Positions 19,323-29,500 of a stretch of 64,000 bases of DNA are shown here, piece after piece. The stretch spans positions 195,515 to 259,514 of the forward strand of contig NZ_JBNGOS010000003.1 of NCBI RefSeq assembly GCF_050589685.1, in the 5' to 3' direction. The stretch is from Saccharicrinis sp050589685. Lineage in GTDB: Bacteria; Bacteroidota; Bacteroidia; Bacteroidales; Marinilabiliaceae. The notes below the pieces were generated by a model. The model was given only the letters and a program-made list of their open reading frames with translations. It was not told the DNA's origin and searched no databases. A program made the translations under genes and the position numbers. Numbering within the stretch: position 1 is the stretch's first letter; each line of letters opens with the position of its first letter.

Positions 19323-20090
19323 ATGAAACCGACAATAAGCATATTGGGTTGTGGTTGGTTGGGCATTCCTTTGGCTGTAGAATTAATCAAGGCTGGTTAC
19401 CCGACTAAAGGATCAACGACTTCACAAATTAAATTAACCGAGCTAGCCGAATTAAAAATAAATCCTTATTTAATTGATTTATACGATAGGGAAGATCGTA
19501 CTGAATTTTTAAAGGCAGATATTCTTGTCATTGCCGTCCCTCATAAGGATATCGATAATTTTCAATTCCTGGTCTCGCAAATTCATGCCTCTGATATCGA
19601 TAAAGTAATCTTTATTAGCTCTACTTCAGTATACCCAAACTTAAACGGAGAGGTAACGGAAGAAACTAACACATTGGATACTGCTCTTGCTAAAATTGAG
19701 TCGATATTTTGCAGTAGTTCTCTCTTTAAAACAACTGTTCTTCGATTTGCAGGTTTATTTGGAGGAGATCGAAAACCGGGGTATTTTTTTCCTAACGGAA
19801 TTAAAATCAAGAATCCAGAGGGTTTTGTCAACCTGATTCATTTAGAGGACTGCATAGCGATTATTAAGACATTAATCGAAAAAAATATTTGGGGTGAAAT
19901 TTTTAATGCATGTGCAGATACTCATCCAACACGAAGAGAATTCTACACCAAAGAAATGAAGGGAGTAGGAAGAAAGCCACCTGAATTTGACGAAGTTAAA
20001 CCTTCGGAATTCAAAGTTGTAAGCAATAATAAACTAAAGAAGCACGTAAATTATCGTTTCAAACATCCCGACCTGATGAATTATAGGTAA
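19323..20090 (+). CDS. NAD(P)-dependent epimerase/SDR-like protein (YeeZ-type)
   Basis: A 255-residue Rossmann-fold protein. The N-terminal nucleotide-binding glycine motif is ILGCGWLGIPLA (residues about 6-17), followed by a strand ending DILVIAVP and the catalytic-region segment FISSTSVYPN, with LRFAGLFGGDRKPGYFF further on. There is no YxxxK, as is usual for the YeeZ-like atypical extended SDRs, which also use a GxGxxG dinucleotide motif. Substrate is unknown. It stands 60 nt downstream of the vsr-like gene and 26 nt before the EEP gene, so it could head a small run of housekeeping genes. Confidence 0.75.
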   Translation: MKPTISILGCGWLGIPLAVELIKAGYPTKGSTTSQIKLTELAELKINPYLIDLYDREDRTEFLKADILVIAVPHKDIDNFQFLVSQIHASDIDKVIFISSTSVYPNLNGEVTEETNTLDTALAKIESIFCSSSLFKTTVLRFAGLFGGDRKPGYFFPNGIKIKNPEGFVNLIHLEDCIAIIKTLIEKNIWGEIFNACADTHPTRREFYTKEMKGVGRKPPEFDEVKPSEFKVVSNNKLKKHVNYRFKHPDLMNYR

Positions 20091-20116
20091 TTGCTTACCA
20101 TACAAATTAATTAATT

Positions 20117-20959
20117 ATGAAACTATTCAGAAAATTAATAGCCGTTCTTTTCCTTATACCAATTTCTTTGTTGTGTGTAGCTCAGGTTAAAGTAATGACT
20201 TACAACATCCGTTTCAATAATCCGAATGATGGCGACAACTGGTGGGAAAACCGTAAAGGCGAAGTGGTACAGCTACTCGATTATTATTCACCGGAAATTA
20301 TTGGAATACAGGAAGGACTCCATTCTCAAGTTGAATATATTGATAAAAAAATGCCTAATTACAATTATGTGGGAGTGGGCAGAGACGACGGGATTAAAAA
20401 AGGCGAATACACTGCCGTTTATTTTGATACGACCCAAATAATTTTGGTAAAAACCAAAACCTTTTGGCTATCAGAAACACCAGATAAAGTTTCGATAGGA
20501 TGGGATGCCTCTATGGAAAGAATAAGTACTTACGCCATATTTAGGATTAAGAAAACCGGGGAAGTCTTACATGTATTCAACTGCCACTACGACCACATTG
20601 GTGAACTAGCCCGCGTAAATTCTTCACAACTGATTATGAATAAAATAAAAGAATTTAAGTTGGATGAAGAAAAGGTGATTGTAATGGGCGATTTTAACAG
20701 CGGGCCCGATAGTGAACCCATTCAAATACTAAAAAAACAAATGGATGATGGGGCTAAAATATCACTTAAACCGTTATATGGCCCCCACGGAACCTTTAAC
20801 TCGTTCGGCAAGAATATAACACCTATAAGAAGAATTGACTATATTTTTACAAAGAAACTGCAAGTAAAAAGATACCGGCATATTGATGACAAGAGAATAA
20901 ATGGCTTGTGGTTTTCCGATCATTTACCAGTGATGGCTGAAATCATATTGGATGATTAA
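20117..20959 (+). CDS. Secreted endonuclease/exonuclease/phosphatase (EEP) family protein
   Basis: A 280-residue protein with a signal peptide (LIAVLFLIPISLLCVAQ) and the DNase I-like EEP fold. The metal/catalytic motifs run in order: MTYNIRFNN (Asn), IGIQEG (Glu), FNCHYDHIG (His), VIMGDFNSGPDS (Asp and Asn) and WFSDHLPVMAEI (Asp-His). This family hydrolyses phosphodiesters in nucleic acids, sphingomyelin or phosphoinositides; substrate cannot be fixed from sequence. The export signal and absence of a lipobox suggest a periplasmic or extracellular enzyme, perhaps for phosphate or nucleotide scavenging. Confidence 0.85.
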   Translation: MKLFRKLIAVLFLIPISLLCVAQVKVMTYNIRFNNPNDGDNWWENRKGEVVQLLDYYSPEIIGIQEGLHSQVEYIDKKMPNYNYVGVGRDDGIKKGEYTAVYFDTTQIILVKTKTFWLSETPDKVSIGWDASMERISTYAIFRIKKTGEVLHVFNCHYDHIGELARVNSSQLIMNKIKEFKLDEEKVIVMGDFNSGPDSEPIQILKKQMDDGAKISLKPLYGPHGTFNSFGKNITPIRRIDYIFTKKLQVKRYRHIDDKRINGLWFSDHLPVMAEIILDD

Positions 20960-20995
20960 AAATTCCCGGGAAACAATAATCTTAAAAATAGACTC

Positions 20996-21880
20996 ATGAA
21001 AACGTTAAAACTAACAATGTATTGTAGCTTAATTGTATTGGTGGCGGCATGCTCTTCCAAAACAAAGAAAACAGAACCTCAAAACAAAACCCCGGAACCT
21101 TTTCTGGAAATGGTTTGGCAAACCGATTCGTTAATGACAACCAGCGAATCAGTCCTGTACCACAAAGAATCGGGGGTGATCTATGTCGCTAACGTCAACG
21201 AATCACCTTGGGAGATTGATCATAACGGGTTTATTTCCACCATAGATACCAGCGGAAATATTTTAGAACTCAAATGGGTTGAAGGAATGAGCGGCCCCAA
21301 GGGAATGGGTATTGTTGGCGACAGACTTTTTGTGAATGATATCAACAGAGTGGTAGAAATTGATATGAAAGAAAGAAAAATCGTGAATGAATACCCGGTG
21401 GATGGAAAACCGGACTTAAATGATTTAACTGTTTCCTCCGAGGGCGTTGTTTATGCTTCAGGTTCGTCCAGCGAAACAATATATGCTTTGCAAAACGGGA
21501 ATATGGATGCGGTTTTAGTAAAAGATTTAGCCCGGTTAAATGGTTTGCTGTCTGCTAAAGAGGGAATGTATTACGTAACCTCAAAAGCCAGTGAGTTTGG
21601 GATATGTAATTTAAAAGATGGATCATTAAATGTGTTGACTACCGAAATTGGTCATGGCGATGGAATTGTAAGGTTACCCAACGACGATTTTATCGTTTCC
21701 AACTGGAAAGGTGAGGTATTTTATATTTCAGCCAAAGACTGGAGTAAAAAACAATTGCTGGATACCCGCGAGAAAAATATCAATGCCGCGGATATTGATT
21801 TTATTCCTGAGAGTAATTTGTTGCTAGTACCAACTTTTTTTAATAATAGGGTGGTGGCGTATAGGTTGAAATATAAGTAA
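20996..21880 (+). CDS. SMP-30/NHL-like beta-propeller lipoprotein
   Basis: A 294-residue lipoprotein with lipobox LIVLVAAC followed by a Ser/Lys-rich linker. The body reads as propeller blades, with recurrent segments such as GPKGMGIVGDRLFVNDINRVVEID, LNDLTVSSEGVVYASG and GDGIVRLPNDDFIVSNW, of the SMP-30/gluconolactonase/LRE type. In such proteins Asp and Asn residues of the blades bind a metal. The exact reaction is not recognisable and it may only be a binding protein. It follows the EEP gene by 36 nt and the ABM-domain gene follows 19 nt later, so these three may be co-transcribed. Confidence 0.7.
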   Translation: MKTLKLTMYCSLIVLVAACSSKTKKTEPQNKTPEPFLEMVWQTDSLMTTSESVLYHKESGVIYVANVNESPWEIDHNGFISTIDTSGNILELKWVEGMSGPKGMGIVGDRLFVNDINRVVEIDMKERKIVNEYPVDGKPDLNDLTVSSEGVVYASGSSSETIYALQNGNMDAVLVKDLARLNGLLSAKEGMYYVTSKASEFGICNLKDGSLNVLTTEIGHGDGIVRLPNDDFIVSNWKGEVFYISAKDWSKKQLLDTREKNINAADIDFIPESNLLLVPTFFNNRVVAYRLKYK

Positions 21881-21899
21881 AGATATAACAAAGATTAAT

Positions 21900-22217
21900 A
21901 TGATTGCTCAAACGCCACCCCCTCCGTATTATGCCGTTATTTTTACTTCAACTAGAACAGAAGGAGATAACGGATACGCTGAAATGGCTGATTTTATGGA
22001 AAAACTTGCCCGGGAACAGGAGGGTTTTTTAGGTATTGAAAGTGCCAAAAATGAAGTGGGCATAACCGTTTCGTATTGGAAAGATTTGGAATCCATTAAA
22101 AAGTGGAAAAACCATATAGAACATACGAAAGCCCGAGAGAAGGGTAGAGAAATGTGGTATAATTGTTATAAAACCCGCATTGCGTTGGTAGAGTCGGATT
22201 ATAGTTTTGAGATGTAG
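21900..22217 (+). CDS. Antibiotic biosynthesis monooxygenase (ABM)-domain protein
   Basis: A 105-residue single-domain dimeric ferredoxin-like fold protein. The ABM signature is seen in YYAVIFTSTR, ARE-QEGFLGIESA, ISYWKDLESIKKW-type sequence (here TVSYWKDLESIKKWKNH) and a terminal tyrosine-containing strand. Members include heme-degrading and quinol monooxygenases, but most genomic examples have no proven substrate. It is soluble and cytoplasmic. It closes the short gene run beginning at 19323. Confidence 0.8.
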   Translation: MIAQTPPPPYYAVIFTSTRTEGDNGYAEMADFMEKLAREQEGFLGIESAKNEVGITVSYWKDLESIKKWKNHIEHTKAREKGREMWYNCYKTRIALVESDYSFEM

Positions 22218-22640
22218 TCAATATTTTATTTTTTAACGACTCCGGAAACGTAAATAAGGATTTGTATTACACCTGTGTAATATACATTGATGCAGGATGT
22301 TACTTGTGTGAATGCTAAAACCCCATTGGGGTATATTTGTGTAACGCTAAACACACAGGTAATACCCTGTGCTATTGCTATAAGCCCGTTGGGCTTTTGT
22401 TTTCGATTAATTGATATTGATCGAGTGTATCATATCCTTCGGCTTAATATTGAATGCGCCAAAGGTGTTATAGAAATAGCATAGGCAGCGCCCTATGTAA
22501 CTTACGTCATGTACATAATGCCCCAAAGGGGCTATAGCCATATCGCAAAATAGATGTTTATGCGAAATGGCAAAGTACGCATGGCCAAATAGGATTGTTT
22601 TTCTTAACTTAATAAACAATAATCCTTTAAATAAATAACC
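22218..22640. repeat. REP-like palindrome cluster upstream of the RAYT gene
   Basis: A gene-free stretch rich in short GC palindromes in an AT-rich background: CCCCATTGGGG (22321-22331), AAGCCCGTTGGGCTT (about 22382-22396) and GCCCCAAAGGGGC (22520-22532). Segment 22459-22537 recurs with modest divergence downstream of the transposase at 23213-23293, sharing CAAAGGTGTTATAGAAATAG, a GCCCTATG block and a GTCATGTA block. Such paired palindromes are the pattern of REP sequences mobilised by RAYT enzymes. Confidence 0.7.
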
Positions 22641-23093
22641 ATGCCTCAATCTTTATCAAAAGTGTATGTCCATATTACTTTCAGCACTAAGCACAGGGAA
22701 AATTTAATTAATAACGAAATCCAGGATCGACTATATGAATACCTCGGAGGGGCATGTAGAGCTTTGGAATGCAATCCCGTAAGCGTTGGTGGTTATTATG
22801 ATCATGTTCATATTTTATGCACATTGTCACGTAAAATTACACAAGCCGGTCTGTTGCAAGAATTAAAACGGGGATCTTCCAAGTGGGTAAAGACGTTAGG
22901 CGCTAAATATCAAAATTTTTATTGGCAAGATGGATACGGTATTTTCTCTGTAAAACCTTCAGAGATTAATGTGGTGGTCGATTATATTAAAAATCAAAAG
23001 GAACATCATAAAACAAAAACTTTTAAAAAGGAGTTCAGGGGTTTTCTGAAAAAAAATAATGTGGAGTATGATGAAAAATATGTGTGGGATTGA
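22641..23093 (+). CDS. REP-associated tyrosine transposase (RAYT, Y1/IS200-like)
   Basis: A 150-residue Y1_Tnp-domain protein. The HUH metal motif is His55-Val-His57 in YYDHVHILC, and the catalytic tyrosine is probably Tyr115 in VVVDYIKNQKEHH. The start MPQSLSKVYVHITFSTKHR is typical of the family. These enzymes nick single-stranded DNA at REP hairpins and are usually single-copy and domesticated rather than free IS200 elements. Both flanks here carry REP-like palindromes and an imperfect 80-bp direct repeat, and no IS ends were seen. It should therefore be classed as a RAYT rather than as an IS. Confidence 0.88.
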   Translation: MPQSLSKVYVHITFSTKHRENLINNEIQDRLYEYLGGACRALECNPVSVGGYYDHVHILCTLSRKITQAGLLQELKRGSSKWVKTLGAKYQNFYWQDGYGIFSVKPSEINVVVDYIKNQKEHHKTKTFKKEFRGFLKKNNVEYDEKYVWD

Positions 23094-23332
23094 TGATTGG
23101 TGAGCTATTAGGGCGTTGCCCTACGATAATACTATAAGCCCGTCGGCTTAAATTGGTTATCGTTTAAAATTTTTGGGCAAATGCTTCTTACTTTGCGCCA
23201 GGATTAATGGCTACAAAGGTGTTATAGAAATAGCACAGGGCATCGCCCTATGAGTTCTGCGTCATGTAAATGATTGCCCCAAGGGGGCTACAGCGGCTAA
23301 TAACCAATTAAACATTGACTAATTGAATGGCA
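23094..23332. repeat. REP-like palindrome cluster downstream of the RAYT gene
   Basis: It contains AGGGCGTTGCCCT (23110-23122), an AAGCCCGTCGGCTT variant (about 23135-23149), AGGGCATCGCCCT (23237-23249) and GCCCCAAGGGGGC (23276-23288). The 23213-23293 segment is the partner of 22459-22537 in the same orientation. It reaches to 40 nt from the response-regulator stop. Confidence 0.7.
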
Positions 23333-24103
23333 CTACCTACTCAACCATTGTTTAAATTTCGATGATTTTTCTGTGGAGACAATTACCTCAAATGGCAAAG
23401 AAGGTGCCAGGTTGAGCTTCAGTTTGCTTTTTGAATAAACCACCGCATCTTTAACCGCTTTTATATGGACGATGCATTTGCGGTTGGCCCTAAAAAAATA
23501 TTTGGGATCCAGTTTTTCTTCCAACTGTTCCAGGGTATTGGACAAATCATAGGAATGTCCATCGAACATGGTGATAAATACAGATTTGTTTTCGGCGTAA
23601 AAAGAGGCTATATCATCCACTTCTATAGCTTTAATCTTATCGCGATAGTGCACCATAAAACGCTCCTGATATTCTTTTTTGCCTACCGAAGCAGCTATTA
23701 TTCGGTTGATTTCCTGATAATCTACAGCCGCGGAAGGTTTCACGGCCAGATGAACTTTTTTGAATTTTTCAATAGCCTGCTTCAACCTTTCTTTTTCAAT
23801 CGGTTTTAAAAGATAATCAACACTTACCTGCTGAAATGCTTCTATGGCATATTGATTAAAAGCTGTGGTAAAGATGATAGGTGTTTCTACTTTGATTTGT
23901 TCGAAAATAGAGAAGCTGTTTCCATCGGCCAGGTGAATATCTAAAAAAATCAAATCTACTGTGTTGTTATCCAAAAACTCCACTGTTTGTTTTACGGATT
24001 CTAAAATCTCCACCACCTCAAAGTCGGGTTCAATATGGCTCACCAAAGCATTCAGCTTTCGTGCCGATGGCATTTCATCTTCAACTATTAAAACTTTAAT
24101 CAT
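23333..24103 (-). CDS. LytTR-family response regulator
   Basis: A 256-residue response regulator. The receiver domain (residues about 1-120) has acidic pocket residues in LIVEDE, phospho-acceptor Asp55 in LIFLDIHL, the Thr of IIFTTAF and Lys of LLKPI. A LytTR DNA-binding domain follows (residues about 145-250: FMVHYRDKIKAIEVDDIASFYAE and YFFRANRKCIVHI). It is the usual partner of LytS/YehU-type kinases and lies 1 nt after the kinase gene. Because the pair follows an RND efflux operon on the same strand, control of efflux genes is likely but not shown. Confidence 0.93.
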   Translation of the reverse strand: MIKVLIVEDEMPSARKLNALVSHIEPDFEVVEILESVKQTVEFLDNNTVDLIFLDIHLADGNSFSIFEQIKVETPIIFTTAFNQYAIEAFQQVSVDYLLKPIEKERLKQAIEKFKKVHLAVKPSAAVDYQEINRIIAASVGKKEYQERFMVHYRDKIKAIEVDDIASFYAENKSVFITMFDGHSYDLSNTLEQLEEKLDPKYFFRANRKCIVHIKAVKDAVVYSKSKLKLNLAPSLPFEVIVSTEKSSKFKQWLSR

Positions 24104-24104
24104 C

Positions 24105-25136
24105 TTACCTTGGGATTAAGGTTATTTTTACAGAATAATGCTTTCCATCATTTTTAATGACCGGTAATGCACAGTTCAGCAATTCATATTTTTCAAAAAT
24201 ATTGTTTTGTCCTGTATTGGTTGATTCTATTTCCGACTTATCCCGGAATTGCAGGTTATTTTTCACGATTAAGCCATTATCCTCGTTAAAAACACAAATA
24301 CGAAGTGGTTGACTTCGGGAAACAACATTGTGCTTAATGGCATTTTCAACCAGTACCTGAAGTGTTAATGGTGCAATCAGCATTTTCTGCTTATTTTCAT
24401 CAATGTTGATTTCATAATCAAAACCATCTTCAAACCTGAATTTATACAGTTGCAGGTAGCTTTTTATAAAATCTATTTCTTCTTCCAGCGTCACCAAATC
24501 TCGTTTGTTGATAGAGAGCACATATCGATATACTTGTGAAAATCGTTGGATAAACTTGTCCGCTTTATCCACATCTTCATAGATAATGGAAGAAAGAACA
24601 CTTAAGTTGTTGAAAAGAAAATGGTGATCTAATTGCGTTTTTAGCGCACCATATTTGGCATTGATTTGTTCCTTTTCGAGATGAGCGACCTGTATTTCCA
24701 GTTTATTACGTTCTTCCATTCCCATAATTAACTCAATCAAGACTAAGAAGAGGCTATCCATAACTAAAGGCATAATGTATAAAAAATCCTTGTCCAATTT
24801 CTCCTGAGGGACACCGAAATGCCCATGTACAGAAAGGTAATTGAGAATAAATACACCGGCAAAGGCATGAGCAACAATAAGTACGGCATCTAACACCAAT
24901 CGAATTCCCCAGTTTTTATTCCACTCTACAAATTCGTTAAACCAGTTAACCGCGAAATAAAATATAGTTACAGCAACTGCGGCATTACCAAAGGCCCATA
25001 TACTACGGTGCGTAAAAATATTCATAACTTCATTCACTGTTCTAAATCCTAAAAGAACCATCATGGATAATGATGTTATCATGATCAGAACAGTTACAAA
25101 TGGTATAAAGAATATTTTTATACGGTTGGAAATCAT
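24105..25136 (-). CDS. LytS/YehU-type sensor histidine kinase
   Basis: A 343-residue membrane kinase with four hydrophobic segments in the first 140 residues and no extended periplasmic domain. The His_kinase domain has the phospho-acceptor in LKTQLDHHFLFNNL (probably His172). The ATPase part has LQVLVENAIKHNV and a degenerate G-box region (INNIFEKYELL-like TGQNNIFEKYELLN). It pairs with the LytTR regulator immediately downstream. It begins 99 nt after the outer-membrane efflux gene and may respond to membrane stress or an efflux substrate, which is inference. Confidence 0.9.
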   Translation of the reverse strand: MISNRIKIFFIPFVTVLIMITSLSMMVLLGFRTVNEVMNIFTHRSIWAFGNAAVAVTIFYFAVNWFNEFVEWNKNWGIRLVLDAVLIVAHAFAGVFILNYLSVHGHFGVPQEKLDKDFLYIMPLVMDSLFLVLIELIMGMEERNKLEIQVAHLEKEQINAKYGALKTQLDHHFLFNNLSVLSSIIYEDVDKADKFIQRFSQVYRYVLSINKRDLVTLEEEIDFIKSYLQLYKFRFEDGFDYEINIDENKQKMLIAPLTLQVLVENAIKHNVVSRSQPLRICVFNEDNGLIVKNNLQFRDKSEIESTNTGQNNIFEKYELLNCALPVIKNDGKHYSVKITLIPR

Positions 25137-25235
25137 TTTTTAGACTTTTATATATGAGATAATAGATTTTTTTCTTTTCTATACCAATAACAGCCAATAA
25201 CTTTCGACATTTGACTTTCGACTTTAAACTAATCA

Positions 25236-26561
25236 CTATTTAATCAACTCTCCTGTTATTCTTAATAAATTGAACTCTGCAATTTTTGCGTTAAAATTAG
25301 CATCATTAAAATTATTGGCAACATTCAACATGTTTTCTTGTGCAGTACGAAACTCAATGGAGGTTGCGTTACCAAGTTTAAACATTTCTTTGGTTTGCTC
25401 AAAATTAAGCTCTGCTTGTTCCAAACTTCTTTCCTGCAATTCAACAATTCGCATTTTGTAGGCATAATCGGTATAGGCATTCGAAGCGTCTCGCTCCAGC
25501 TCAGCTTTAACCTGTCGGGTTCGTTCCTGTTCGCTCAATAAGTTGAGCTGTGCATTTTTTTCGCGGGTACGCTGTTGACGACCGTTAAACACATTAAAAC
25601 TAAGACTTAGACCTGTTGTTAAACCATTGCTTTGCGAGTAAATACTGTTACTGTTGCTATAGTCCGTTTTGCTGTAGGCATACTGCCCATAAGCGGAAAG
25701 CGTGGGGTATTTAGCTGCTTTCGTAATTCTTAAATCTAATTCGGTAATTTCTTCCGATTTTTTTTGTGATTGTATGGTACTATTGTTTGAAACAGCAGCA
25801 TTTATAACTTGTTCTTCCGAAAAAGATTTCTTGAATTCCAGTTTTTCATCTACTTCAAATTCAGAATCAACAGGAAGACCTAAAACCACATTTAAATCTT
25901 TAATAGCTATCAAATAATTTTGTTCTGCATATAATATCTGCGTACTATCACTGTTCATATCTACCTCGGCATTGAGCACTTCTAGCTTATTTGTTTGTCC
26001 GTATGCTTTCCGGTCTAGAGCTTTTTGATAGCGCTCTTTGGAAATGTCCATCGACTCAATTGCCAGTTTTAGGTTTTGTTGTGCACTGCAAACATCGTAA
26101 AAAGCCTGAACTACACTCAGCATAGTATTCTCCATTTGTTGTTGAAAAAGAATCTTCTGGCGTTCGTCAGTTTGTTGCAGCTTCATATAATTATATTGAT
26201 TCCCAAAACCATCGAATAAAGTATAGTCAATTCGAGCACTTCCATTATACCCACTTGAGGTAGCTCCTTCGCTTTCCAACAACCCTATATAAGTAGTCTC
26301 GTTCTCGGTGTCAGACTTAGAATAGTCAGCTCCGCCACTTAACGAAACTGAAGGCAAAAGCCCTGCGTTTCCTATAGTATTATTGTTCTCAGCTTGTTTT
26401 AATGTGTTTTTGGCAATTTTTAAATCGTAGTTGTTAACCATTGCCGTTTCAATGGCTTTTTGCAAGGTCATAGTTTCGGCAACTGTTTGGGCATTTTGTC
26501 CAAACAGTACCGTCCCTACCATAACCAAACCTAAACCTAATAATATTTTTTTATAGCTCAT
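25236..26561 (-). CDS. TolC-family outer-membrane efflux protein
   Basis: A 441-residue protein with a signal peptide (LLGLGLVMVGTVLFGQ) and two OEP repeats of long coiled helices, for example LQKAIETAMVNNYDLKIAKNTLKQAE near the N-terminus and VELQERSLEQAELNFEQTKEMFKLGNATSIEFRTAQ split across the C-terminal half. It forms the outer-membrane exit duct. It overlaps the RND pump gene by 11 nt, which shows translational coupling. Confidence 0.93.
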   Translation of the reverse strand: MSYKKILLGLGLVMVGTVLFGQNAQTVAETMTLQKAIETAMVNNYDLKIAKNTLKQAENNNTIGNAGLLPSVSLSGGADYSKSDTENETTYIGLLESEGATSSGYNGSARIDYTLFDGFGNQYNYMKLQQTDERQKILFQQQMENTMLSVVQAFYDVCSAQQNLKLAIESMDISKERYQKALDRKAYGQTNKLEVLNAEVDMNSDSTQILYAEQNYLIAIKDLNVVLGLPVDSEFEVDEKLEFKKSFSEEQVINAAVSNNSTIQSQKKSEEITELDLRITKAAKYPTLSAYGQYAYSKTDYSNSNSIYSQSNGLTTGLSLSFNVFNGRQQRTREKNAQLNLLSEQERTRQVKAELERDASNAYTDYAYKMRIVELQERSLEQAELNFEQTKEMFKLGNATSIEFRTAQENMLNVANNFNDANFNAKIAEFNLLRITGELIK

Positions 26562-29500
26562 TATAATCGTATTTCATTTCTTTTATAGCATTCTCAACTT
26601 GTTCTGGCGTTACATTTTTGCCTCTGACTTTATTCTGCCAGTTTACTTTCAGGTTATTTACAATCAACAACATTACCGGCAATAAAAACAAGGTTGTGGT
26701 TGTGGCCATAATCATGCCATAAGCCAACGATAAGGATACCGGAATCAGGAATTGTGCTTGTAAGCTAGTTTCTAACACCATTGGTGCCATACCAGCCACT
26801 GTTGTTAAAGTAGTTAATATAATCGGACGGAAACGTGACACTCCTGCTTCGAGCAGTGCGTCTTTATAGGACATGCCTTCTTTCAGATTGATGTTTAATG
26901 CGTTGATTAGTACCAGGCCATCATTAATCATTACCCCGACCAGAGCAATCATTCCCATGGCCGACATTAAGCTCATGGCCATTCCATGGATCCAGTGTCC
27001 CATCACAACACCAAATAAACTTATTGGAATGGTCATATAAACCAAGATAGATTGACCAACCGATCGTAGAGTTAAAACTACCATAGCAAACATAAGTAAC
27101 AGAACAACCGGAATGGTTATTTTTGCAGAATTTGCCACTTTACTTGTCTCACGTTGCTGACCATCGTATGACACACCTACTCCCGGATGTTTCTCGAAAA
27201 TAGGAGGCAATATTTCCTTGTTTATCTTTTGCATAATCTCCGGCAAAGAAGAATATGGATCGGTTTGATTAGCTTCAATTATAACATCACGATCAAAATC
27301 CAGGTGACGAATATTGGTAACCCCGTTAACCATTTTAAATGAAACAAGTTCGGATAAAGGATAATTAACCCCATTGCCCAAACGGATTTTCATATTTTCG
27401 AGCTGGCCTAGCGACCTCCTGTTTTCGATATCGTACCGCACCCAAACTTTTACTTCGTCCTGTCCGCGTTGCAAACGTTGAACCTCATTGCCATAAAAAG
27501 CCTGACGAACCTGACTGATTACCTGTTGCAATGTAACTCCCAAATGATTGGCCTTAGGTTTTAAAGTAAGCTCAATTTCGCGATTTCCCACCGGTGAATT
27601 ATCCGATACATCCGAAAGCTCGGGCATATTTTTAAGTGCTATCTTTAATTCTTCTTTGGCTTCCTGTAAAGCATCGTTATCATCACCGACCAATGATAAT
27701 GAAAGTGCTTTACCAAAGGGGTTAAAACCAACTATCTCAAAAGTCTCAGCTCCCGGCACTTCTCCAACTTTATTACGAATTTGCTCAATCACCTCTGCTG
27801 TAGTTGAGCTTCTTACTTCTGCATCTAATAATGTAACCCCAATTGTAGCACTATTACCAGCTCCCTGAAATTGCTCGTATAAAATTTTAATAACATCCTG
27901 ACTATCGGGTTGTAACACCTTCATTTCTTCGTTTACTTCCCAAATACACTTTGATATTCTGTCGATATGCTTTTGTGTAACAGACTCTTCTGTTCCAGAC
28001 GGCATAGACAATGTAACAGAAAAATTATCACCGTCCACTTCTGGAAAAAAAGTAACCGTTACCAGCTTATTACTTATCATCCCAATAGACAAAATAAACA
28101 GGGCGATAAAAACAGAAAGGGCAATTATTCTATGCTTAATGAAATAGGTCAATAAAGGACGATAGGTTTTATCTCGCATCCAGGTTAGCCATCTTTCCGA
28201 CCAACCCATAAATTTCAACCATTTTTTATCACTTCCTCTCTCCAATGCTTTTGAATGTGCCATATGAGCCGGCAATACGAATAGTCCTTCAATCAGCGAA
28301 ACCAATAAAATAACAATCACAATTATAGCAACCTCCGAAAACATCTCACCTATTTTTCCATTCAAAAACAGAAAGGTAGAAAAGGCAGTAATAGTAGTCA
28401 ACACACCTGACACAACAGCAGGGGTTACCTCCAAAGTGCCATCCACAGCTGCTTTAACCGGACTCTTGCCCATTTGCCAGTGCCTGTACACATTCTCTCC
28501 CACAACAATGGCGTCATCCACCAGAATACCCAGCACCAAAATCAAACCAAATAACGACAACATGTTGATGGTAACCGATGTAGCAGGAATAATAACAAAC
28601 ATTCCTAACATAGAAAAAGGAATACCAACAGCTACCCAAAAAGCAATACGAGGATTAAGGAACAAAGACAAGAAAAGTAATACTAAAATAATACCCAACA
28701 AACCATTATCCATCAACAACTCAATCCGTTGATTTAAAGTATCACTTTGATCCCTGATAACGTCAGCCTGCAATAGTTCCTCATTTTTATTAAACTCATC
28801 CAGATATTCATTCAGTTTTTCGGAAGCTACAATAATATCTTCATCAAAAGTTGTATTAATAGTTATTACGACAGCTTGTTTATCATTAAATTTAATTTCC
28901 GATGGAGAATCTTCCCATTGATCTTTAATTTTAGCAATATCTTTTAGATAAATGATACCTCCGCTACTCGAGTTTCTAACCACAATATTTTCGAGCCCCT
29001 CACTATAATATTCCTTGTTTCTAGCACGGATATAAAATTCCTCATCACCATCTTTTATACTACCACCTGTCATAATCAGGTTAGTTGAAGCCACTGCACT
29101 AGAGATCTCAGTAAATGTCATCTGATATGCATCCATAGCCTCCTCATCCAGCAAAATAGCAATTTCTTCATCAGGATAACCGGATAGGGTCACATTTGAA
29201 ATGCCATCCATACGAAGCAAGTCTTTCTCCATATCACGGGCTATTGACTTTAGATACTTTAAAGAAACTGTTTTCCCCTCTTTTGCAGTAATGGCAAAAT
29301 TAATGGCAAAATTGGTATTGTCGTGTTTATAGGTTACTACCGACTCGATATCAGCCGGAAAAGAAGAGATTTTATCCACGTCATTTTTTACACGAATAAG
29401 TGCCTCATCCATATCAGTACCTAACTCCATTTCAATGGTAACATTACCAGCATTCTCGCTTGATGTTGAAGTGATACGCTCAAGGCCTTCCAATCCTTTG

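Noticed and set aside
22641..23093. Reading the RAYT locus as a complete IS200/IS605 insertion sequence
   Set aside because: The flanks are multiple REP-like palindromes and no defined element ends or TnpB gene were seen; the RAYT explanation fits better.
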